A stretch of 11,826 bases of DNA from Candidatus Brocadiales bacterium (GTDB taxonomy: Bacteria; Planctomycetota; Brocadiia; Brocadiales; Bathyanammoxibiaceae): assembly GCA_030586765.1 (NCBI GenBank), contig JAUQZZ010000048.1, positions 1-11,826 on the forward strand, given 5' to 3'. A program made the position numbers and the translations under genes. The notes under the pieces were generated by a model, which saw only the letters and a list, made by a program, of their open reading frames with translations, was not told where the DNA came from and ran no database searches. Position 1 is the first letter of the stretch; each line of letters starts with the position of its first letter. Below, piece by piece: positions 7,050-11,826 of this stretch.

Positions 7050-7068
7050 CGGCTGGATTAAAAGTCAA
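7040..7068 (-). promoter_or_regulatory. Sigma70-type promoter upstream of queD
   Basis: Read on the minus strand, TTGACT (7068-7063) and TAAAAT (7045-7040) are separated by 17 bases, five of six consensus matches each. The element begins just after the mutL stop in the only sizeable gap of the operon. A start near 7033 would give a leader of about 47 bases before queD. It would let queD, the HPS-RraA fusion, mcsA, mcsB and clpC be expressed apart from thiL-tsaE-mutL. No CIRCE or CtsR-type operator was seen next to it. Confidence 0.7.
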
Positions 7069-7076
7069 GGTCTTTG

Positions 7077-8765
7077 TTATTTCCCCCTCCGCTTAAACTG
7101 CTTATCTAGCTCCTCTAAGGAGAAAAAGAGGGTGGTAGGCCGTCCGTGGGGGCAATGGGTAGGCCTGGCGGTTTCCTCCCTTTTCTCTAAGAGGGCATGA
7201 ACCTCGTAAGGTGTAAGCCTCCGCCCTGATTTTATTGCACCTTTGCAGGCCATGACCTTTATCATCCCATCCAGGATATGGTCATTGAGTTCACCTTCAT
7301 GGACGTTCTCCAACAAGCCCGATACGAACTCCTTTGCCTCCAAGTCCTTAAGGACCTGAGGGACAGCCCTAACAATGATGCTGTTCCTCCCAAACTCCTC
7401 TACCTCCAGGCCTAGTTTATCCAGTAAAGGTTTAAGTTTTATAAGGGTAAAGAAGTCTTCTGGACTCAACTCCAGCAGTTCAGGAATGAGGAGACGCTGG
7501 CTAGGCAGGGCTCTCTCTTGGATGGTCTTCTGGATCTCTTGGTAGAGCATGGCCTCATGAAGGGCGTGTTGGTCTATAATGTTTATCCCCCCTGGGGTCT
7601 CCTCCACAATATAGTAACCATGGAGCTGAAGGAAGGGACGCTGCTCTATACTGGGCCTCTGCTGCTCCTTAGGTACAAAGGTGGAAACAGATGGCCGTGA
7701 GACTGCCTCCCCAAAGGCTACTCCACCTTGTGGTACCGGCCTGGGAACATCCTTGGGGAGCGCTGAAAAGCTAGGCATGAATTGGTTCAGGGCCTTCCGT
7801 AGGGCCTGCAGAACCTGGGCGTGGACCTGAGCAGGCTCCCTAAAACGGACCTCCATCTTAGTAGGATGAACGTTAACGTCCACATAGCCTGGGTCTACCC
7901 TGAGGGACAAAAAGACAAAGGGAAACCTCCCTGGGGATAAGAGATTCCGGTAGGCCTCGTTTATGGCGTGGGTAAGGTTACTATCCCTCACACTCCTTCC
8001 GTTAAGGAAGATAAACTGCATCCTGGTATTGTTGCGGCAGTAAGCAGGAGGTAAGGCATAACCCGCCACTTCCAGTCTAGACTCCTTGGAATTCAGGGGT
8101 ATGAGGTCACGGGCAAGGTCTTCGCCAAAGAAGGAACCTATCCTATCCCTGAGTCCTGAGGCGGATGGAAGGTTAAAGACCTCCCTATCATTGTGGACAA
8201 GGAGGAAATGTATCTCTGGGTGGGACATGGCAATCCTGGTAAGCACCTCAGATATATGCACCATCTCTGTAGGGGTAGCCTTAAGGAATTTTCGCCTGGC
8301 AGGGACATTGTAAAAGAGTTCCCTCACCTCTACCTGCGTCCCTTCGGGCGCACCTACGTACTTTAGCTCCTTACGGTTTCCACCCCCGACCTCTATCTCT
8401 GCTCCTGCCGCAGAACCCCTGGCGCAGGAGACTATCCGTGCCTGGGATACAGCGCCGATGCTGGCCAGGGCCTCTCCCCTAAAGCCCATAGTGGCTATGC
8501 CCTCCAGGTCCTCCAGGGAGTTAATCTTGCTGGTTGCATGTTTTAAGAAAACCATGGAGAGGTCCTCGGGGCCCATCCCTACTCCATTATCCACCACCCT
8601 GATGAGGGTCTTGCCGGCCTCCACCAGTCCTACCTCTATGCGGGTAGAGTCTGCATCTATGGAATTCTCTACCAACTCCTTCACCACAGAGGCAGGCCTC
8701 TCAATGACCTCGCCCGCCGCTATCTTGTTGACAATGGTTGGTGTAAGGAGATGTATCCTGGACAT
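7077..8765 (-). CDS. mutL: DNA mismatch repair protein MutL
   Basis: This 562-residue MutL links MutS mismatch recognition to strand removal. The N-terminal GHKL ATPase has VVKELVENSIDA (27-38) with E30 and N34, DNGVGM (59-64), and the lid segment KHATSK...GFRGEAL (75-100). The transducer domain follows to about 325 (FLNGRSVRD at 253-261 and VDVNVHPTKMEVRF at 295-308). A variable Pro/Gln-rich linker spans about 335-378. The C-terminal dimerisation domain carries the endonuclease motifs DQHA-LH-E (398-404), ACK (506-508) and CPHGRPT (538-544), so this is the nicking type found in bacteria without MutH. The last glutamate of DQHAx2Ex4E is Gln409, followed by Glu410. GGAAG lies nine bases before the ATG. 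It follows tsaE by 16 bases. No mutS is in the window. Confidence 0.97.
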   Translation of the reverse strand: MSRIHLLTPTIVNKIAAGEVIERPASVVKELVENSIDADSTRIEVGLVEAGKTLIRVVDNGVGMGPEDLSMVFLKHATSKINSLEDLEGIATMGFRGEALASIGAVSQARIVSCARGSAAGAEIEVGGGNRKELKYVGAPEGTQVEVRELFYNVPARRKFLKATPTEMVHISEVLTRIAMSHPEIHFLLVHNDREVFNLPSASGLRDRIGSFFGEDLARDLIPLNSKESRLEVAGYALPPAYCRNNTRMQFIFLNGRSVRDSNLTHAINEAYRNLLSPGRFPFVFLSLRVDPGYVDVNVHPTKMEVRFREPAQVHAQVLQALRKALNQFMPSFSALPKDVPRPVPQGGVAFGEAVSRPSVSTFVPKEQQRPSIEQRPFLQLHGYYIVEETPGGINIIDQHALHEAMLYQEIQKTIQERALPSQRLLIPELLELSPEDFFTLIKLKPLLDKLGLEVEEFGRNSIIVRAVPQVLKDLEAKEFVSGLLENVHEGELNDHILDGMIKVMACKGAIKSGRRLTPYEVHALLEKREETARPTHCPHGRPTTLFFSLEELDKQFKRRGK

Positions 8766-8781
8766 CCTGTTGCTTCCAGCC

Positions 8782-9279
8782 TTAAGGACCTTTACCCTCT
8801 AGCCCCCTGACTATCCTCTCATACCTTTTGCCATGACTGGAGACCTCCACCCTCCTAGAGTTGGGGGATTCTATAGAGAGGGAGACCTCCAAGTATTCTT
8901 CAGGCAGGCTTCCTTCTACCCTGTCTGCCCATTCCACAATGGATACCCCATCTCCCCAGAAGAGCTCGTCGCAGCCCAGATTATACATATCCTCAGGACC
9001 ATCCAGCCGATAGGCATCAAAGTGATAGATAGGAATCCTGGCCTTATATTCTGCTATTATCAGGAAGCTGGCACTTCTTACCTCTCTGGAATCCTTCATC
9101 CCTAGACCCAGGCCTATGCCCTTTACCAGCGTCGTTTTCCCCGAACCCAGGCTACCAAAGAGGGCTATCACATCCCCTGGCTCTAAGAGTGAACCTATCC
9201 TCTGACCAAGCCTCATGGTATCCTCTGGACTATGGGTAGTGGCAGTAAAAGCCAACCTTGTGTGACTAGCGATGTTCAT
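8782..9279 (-). CDS. tsaE: tRNA threonylcarbamoyladenosine biosynthesis ATPase TsaE
   Basis: This 165-residue P-loop protein works with TsaB and TsaD to place threonylcarbamoyl on A37 of ANN-reading tRNAs. Walker A is GSLGSGKTT (42-50). Other family marks are HFDAYRL (86-92) and VEWADR (115-120). The usual SPTF switch segment reads SASF (69-72) here, a mild deviation. Length is near the family norm of about 150-160. The start overlaps the end of thiL by 14 bases, with AAGGAT just before the ATG. The thiL-tsaE pairing is a common bacterial neighbourhood. tsaB and tsaD are not in the window. Confidence 0.95.
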   Translation of the reverse strand: MNIASHTRLAFTATTHSPEDTMRLGQRIGSLLEPGDVIALFGSLGSGKTTLVKGIGLGLGMKDSREVRSASFLIIAEYKARIPIYHFDAYRLDGPEDMYNLGCDELFWGDGVSIVEWADRVEGSLPEEYLEVSLSIESPNSRRVEVSSHGKRYERIVRGLEGKGP

Positions 9280-10183
9280 ATCCTTGGGGTTTCATGCACC
9301 TAAGTCTGCCATCCTTTCCCTGAAGGAAAAGGCCCTTCTGTTTACGGATATGGCCTATCCTGGTTATAAGGACCTTAATAGGGTTTTTCTCCAGGAGCCT
9401 CCTGGCACTGGGCTCTCCTAAGGTAAACAGTAGTTCATAATCCTCCCCGTCAGTGAGGGCATGGTGAAGGGGTGATAGCCTGGTGGTTCTGGCAAGTCTA
9501 TAAGCTGCCTGGGATATGGGTATGGTCTCCTGGTAAAGAACTGCCCCCACCTGGCTCTCCTCCAGGATGTGGCCCAGGTCTATAGATAAACCATCGCTTA
9601 TATCTATCATGGAATGCACTGGGAAATTCTTGTTGAGGTAGAGTCCTTCTGCCAGCCTCGGTTCGAAACTAAGATGTCTTCCCAGTATAGAACCTCCCAG
9701 AGTGCCTGTAACCATTATAGCGTCCCCGGGCCTTGCCCCTGAGCGCAGCAGGGGGTGCAGGCCTTCCGTCATCCCCAGTACCGTAACGTTAATACATAGG
9801 GGGCCCTTGCCACTAACGGTATCGCCCCCTACTATTGTTACACCGTACTTGGTGGCCATGTCTTGCATCCCCCGGAAGAGTTCCTTTGCGAAGCCCATCT
9901 TGGTGAAGCGGGGGAAGGCTATCGAGACCAGGGCCAGGGTAGCCTTACAGCCCATAGAGGCGATATCGCTTAGACCACAAGCCACCGCCTTCCTCCCCAC
10001 CTCCCTGGCTGTGCAGTGCCTTAACTGGAAGTGGGTTCCGTCCAGGAGGGTATCCGTGGTAAGGAGACAGAGACCTTTTTGCCCTAACCGAACCGCCGCA
10101 CAGTCATCTCCTATGCCTACCACTACATTTCTGGACGCCCCCTGTATGCTTCTAAGATATTTAATATACGCCCTTTCTCGCAT
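9266..10183 (-). CDS. thiL: Thiamine-monophosphate kinase ThiL
   Basis: This 305-residue enzyme phosphorylates thiamine monophosphate to thiamine diphosphate, the active cofactor. It belongs to the PurM/SelD/HypE fold. Visible ATP- and metal-binding motifs are GIGDDC (23-28), TTDTLLDGTHF (42-52), LSDIASMG (71-78), GGDT (119-122), MIDISDGL (192-199) and DGEDYEL (245-251). The residue before LSD, usually Asn, is Gly70. Length is slightly below the E. coli protein. The start has no clear Shine-Dalgarno site but lies 14 bases after a likely transcription start. It is the first gene of the minus-strand operon, and its end overlaps tsaE. No TPP riboswitch is visible upstream, as expected for a kinase acting on salvaged and new thiamine phosphate alike. 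Confidence 0.95.
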   Translation of the reverse strand: MRERAYIKYLRSIQGASRNVVVGIGDDCAAVRLGQKGLCLLTTDTLLDGTHFQLRHCTAREVGRKAVACGLSDIASMGCKATLALVSIAFPRFTKMGFAKELFRGMQDMATKYGVTIVGGDTVSGKGPLCINVTVLGMTEGLHPLLRSGARPGDAIMVTGTLGGSILGRHLSFEPRLAEGLYLNKNFPVHSMIDISDGLSIDLGHILEESQVGAVLYQETIPISQAAYRLARTTRLSPLHHALTDGEDYELLFTLGEPSARRLLEKNPIKVLITRIGHIRKQKGLFLQGKDGRLRCMKPQGYEHR

Positions 10184-10203
10184 AGAATTTGTTGCCTAGT
10201 TGC

Positions 10204-10232
10204 ATTATATCTGGGAAAGAGGAAATTTCTAT
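10204..10232 (-). promoter_or_regulatory. Likely promoter of the thiL operon
   Basis: A perfect TATAAT on the minus strand (10209-10204) has TAGAAA (10231-10226), a four-of-six match to a -35, 16 bases upstream. Transcription would start near 10197, giving a short leader of about 14 bases before the thiL ATG. The 92-base divergent gap holds no other strong signal on this strand. Confidence 0.45.
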
Positions 10233-10261
10233 TTGATTTTTAGTTTCCCTTTTGCTAATAG
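10233..10261 (+). promoter_or_regulatory. Weak possible promoter of nth-ugd
   Basis: TTGATT (10233-10238) and TAATAG (10256-10261) are 17 bases apart. The -10 is poor, and the implied start is only about eight bases before the nth ATG, so the transcript would be nearly leaderless. No Shine-Dalgarno site is visible before nth, which is at least consistent with that. Confidence 0.22.
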
Positions 10262-10275
10262 TTTTAGTTTAGCCT

Positions 10276-10932
10276 ATGGCTGTCATTGCAACAACGGATA
10301 GAGTAAAAAAGATAATCTCCCTCCTGGAAAAGGAGTATCCCCGAACCAGACTTGCACTAGAGTCTAAAAGCCCCCTAGAACTCTTGGTGGCACTGATTCT
10401 GGCAGCCCAGTGCACCGATGAACGCGTAAACCAGGTAACGAAGGGACTTTTTAAGAAGTACCGCAGTGCCAGGGACTATGCCGTGGCAAATCTGGCCACA
10501 TTAGAGGAAGAAATCCGTCCTACAGGCTTTTACCGTAATAAGGCCAGAAGTATAAAGGCCTGTTGCCAGGCAATAGTGGAAAGCTTTGGAGGCCAGGTGC
10601 CTGATAGACTTGAAGACCTCCTGAGCCTCCACGGCGTAGGAAGGAAGACGGCCAACATCCTCCTGGGAAATGCCTTCGGGGTGCCTGCCATAGGGGTAGA
10701 TACCCATGTAGGGAGGGTATCACAACGGATAGGTCTGAGCAAATATCAAGACCCTGATAAAATCGAGGAGGACCTTTGTGCAGTAGTACCCAGGCAGAAG
10801 TGGGTAAGATTCTGCCACCTCCTCCAGGACCACGGCCGAAAGGTCTGCGTTGCCAGAATACCCCTCTGCTATCAATGTGTTATAATTAAACTCTGTGATT
10901 ATCCCGATAAGACGCTGAAACCAATAAAATGA
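10276..10932 (+). CDS. nth: Endonuclease III (DNA glycosylase/AP lyase)
   Basis: This 218-residue base-excision repair enzyme removes oxidised pyrimidines and cuts abasic sites. The helix-hairpin-helix LLSLHGVGRKTANI (115-128) carries the catalytic Lys124, and Asp142 lies in GVDTHVGR. The C-terminal iron-sulfur cluster has the exact family spacing C-x6-C-x2-C-x5-C (191, 198, 201, 207). All sites are shifted by four from the E. coli numbering. The fit at the N-terminus supports the ATG at 10276 although no ribosome binding site is seen. It diverges from thiL and its stop overlaps the start of ugd as ATGA, so the two are one operon. With mutL across the gap it makes a small DNA-repair cluster, though the two are transcribed apart. 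Confidence 0.96.
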   Translation: MAVIATTDRVKKIISLLEKEYPRTRLALESKSPLELLVALILAAQCTDERVNQVTKGLFKKYRSARDYAVANLATLEEEIRPTGFYRNKARSIKACCQAIVESFGGQVPDRLEDLLSLHGVGRKTANILLGNAFGVPAIGVDTHVGRVSQRIGLSKYQDPDKIEEDLCAVVPRQKWVRFCHLLQDHGRKVCVARIPLCYQCVIIKLCDYPDKTLKPIK

Positions 10933-11826
10933 ATATCACTTGTGTTGGATGTGGATACGTGGGTCTGGTAGTGGGAACCTGCCTGGCAGACCTGGGTAAC
11001 GAGGTTATCTGCGTGGATGTAGATAGGGAGAAGATATCGAAACTAAAGAAGGGCATAATTCCCATCTTTGAGCCTGGCCTGGAGCACATACTCCATAGAA
11101 ACACAAAGGAGGGAAGGTTGAGTTTTAGCACCAATATTAAGAAGGCCGTGCGCTTCGCACAGGCAATATTCATAACGGTGGGAACACCTCCAGACCAGAA
11201 TCACAGGGCTGACCTCACGGCTGTAGAGAGAGTGGCGAAGGAGATAGGAAGGTATATGAACTCCTACAAGGTGATAATAAATAAAAGCACTGTACCCGTA
11301 GGCACAGCCACAGAAGTGGCCAAGGTCATTAAAAAGGCCCTGAAAAGACCCGTAGAGTTTGATGTAGTATCAAACCCAGAGTTCCTTAGGGAAGGAGAAG
11401 CGATTAAAGATTTTATGAATCCCGATAGAATCGTCATCGGTATAGATAATCCCAGGGCCAGGCCTGTATTAGAATCTATATACAACACTATTGCAGGTCC
11501 TGATAAGCCCATCATCTTCACCAGTACAAGTAGCGCAGAGGTAATCAAATATGCTAGTAACGCCATGCTAGCAACACGCGTCTCCTTTATGAATGAGATA
11601 GCCCAACTCTGCGAGAAGGTAGGAGCCGATATAAAAGAAGTGGCACTGGGGGTGGGATTGGATAATCGGATAGGCCCCAATTTCCTTCAGGCCGGGGTAG
11701 GCTACGGCGGTTCCTGCCTGCCCAAGGATGTAAAAGCCCTCTCTCAGACCATGAAAGGTCTTAAACTTAAACCCAGGATTGCTGATGCTGTAGACAAGGT
11801 AAACCAGGAACAGAGAATTATAGTGG
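10929..11826 (+). CDS. ugd: UDP-glucose/GDP-mannose dehydrogenase family protein, cut by window edge
   Basis: The first 299 codons are present, out of roughly 430 in the family. The enzyme oxidises UDP-glucose to UDP-glucuronate in two NAD-dependent steps, for capsule, exopolysaccharide or lipopolysaccharide sugars. The Rossmann start GCGYVG (7-12) binds NAD, with D30/D32 at the end of strand 2. Catalytic residues are K207 and N211 (VIKYASN), C263 (GYGGSC) and D267. SNPEFLREG (148-156) favours UDP-glucose over UDP-ManNAc dehydrogenase, but a sister substrate such as GDP-mannose cannot be excluded. The start ATG overlaps the nth stop by ATGA and has no separate strong ribosome binding site, so it depends on nth translation. 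The C-terminal UDP-binding domain lies outside the window. Confidence 0.92.
   Translation, partial: MNITCVGCGYVGLVVGTCLADLGNEVICVDVDREKISKLKKGIIPIFEPGLEHILHRNTKEGRLSFSTNIKKAVRFAQAIFITVGTPPDQNHRADLTAVERVAKEIGRYMNSYKVIINKSTVPVGTATEVAKVIKKALKRPVEFDVVSNPEFLREGEAIKDFMNPDRIVIGIDNPRARPVLESIYNTIAGPDKPIIFTSTSSAEVIKYASNAMLATRVSFMNEIAQLCEKVGADIKEVALGVGLDNRIGPNFLQAGVGYGGSCLPKDVKALSQTMKGLKLKPRIADAVDKVNQEQRIIV

Larger units (their letters stand above)
6986..7076. other. mutL-queD intergenic region
   Basis: This 91-base AT-rich gap contains the promoter at 7040-7068 and the direct repeat at 7014-7049. I looked for a preQ1 riboswitch, because queD is a queuosine gene, and found no H-type pseudoknot pattern or A-rich tail. 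No terminator hairpin for mutL is visible, so upstream transcripts probably read through. Confidence 0.6.

Noticed and set aside
9702..10199. 165-codon open frame on the plus strand
   Set aside because: It is antisense to thiL, which has all its catalytic motifs.
11264..11680. 138-codon open frame on the minus strand
   Set aside because: It is antisense to ugd, whose catalytic Cys, Lys and Asn are in frame on the plus strand.

Overview
The window is a stretch of bacterial chromosome. It holds a housekeeping and stress operon on the minus strand, a second operon diverging from it on the plus strand, and an AT-rich accessory module at the left edge. Gene order, read in the direction of minus-strand transcription from about 10183 down to 1287, is thiL, tsaE, mutL, queD, a hexulose-6-phosphate synthase/RraA fusion, mcsA, mcsB and clpC. 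Most junctions overlap or are under 25 bases. A strong hairpin plus T-tract at 1201-1237 closes the operon. Only mutL-queD has a real gap (91 bases), and it contains a near-consensus promoter. The operon is therefore probably read both from upstream of thiL and from this internal promoter.

The minus-strand genes join several core jobs: thiamine diphosphate synthesis (ThiL), tRNA t6A modification (TsaE), mismatch repair (MutL), queuosine precursor synthesis (QueD), one-carbon/pentose-phosphate chemistry (HPS-RraA), and marking and unfolding of damaged proteins (McsA, the arginine kinase McsB, and ClpC). On the plus strand, nth (endonuclease III) overlaps ugd (UDP-glucose/GDP-mannose dehydrogenase family) by ATGA. 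ugd runs off the right edge.

The left 1.2 kb differs. A 58-residue protein overlaps a large RecF/SMC-like ATPase that runs off the left edge. One sampled 60-base line there (481-540) is 30% G+C, against 55% for a sampled line in clpC (1501-1560). This pair lies just past the clpC terminator and looks like inserted accessory DNA. It is the best candidate for a defence or DNA-modification-associated system here, but the rest of it lies outside the window.

Organism: a bacterium of roughly 50% G+C outside the repeat-poor left edge. mcsA-mcsB-clpC is best known from Bacillota, but no ctsR precedes mcsA. McsA carries a C-P-M-D variant of its second zinc motif, of the kind I recall from non-Bacillota lineages. 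The HPS-RraA fusion is known from archaea and scattered anaerobic bacteria. I infer an anaerobic or deep-branching bacterium, with Planctomycetota/Omnitrophota-like groups possible. The sequence alone does not settle this. No rRNA, tRNA, CRISPR array or complete insertion sequence was seen.
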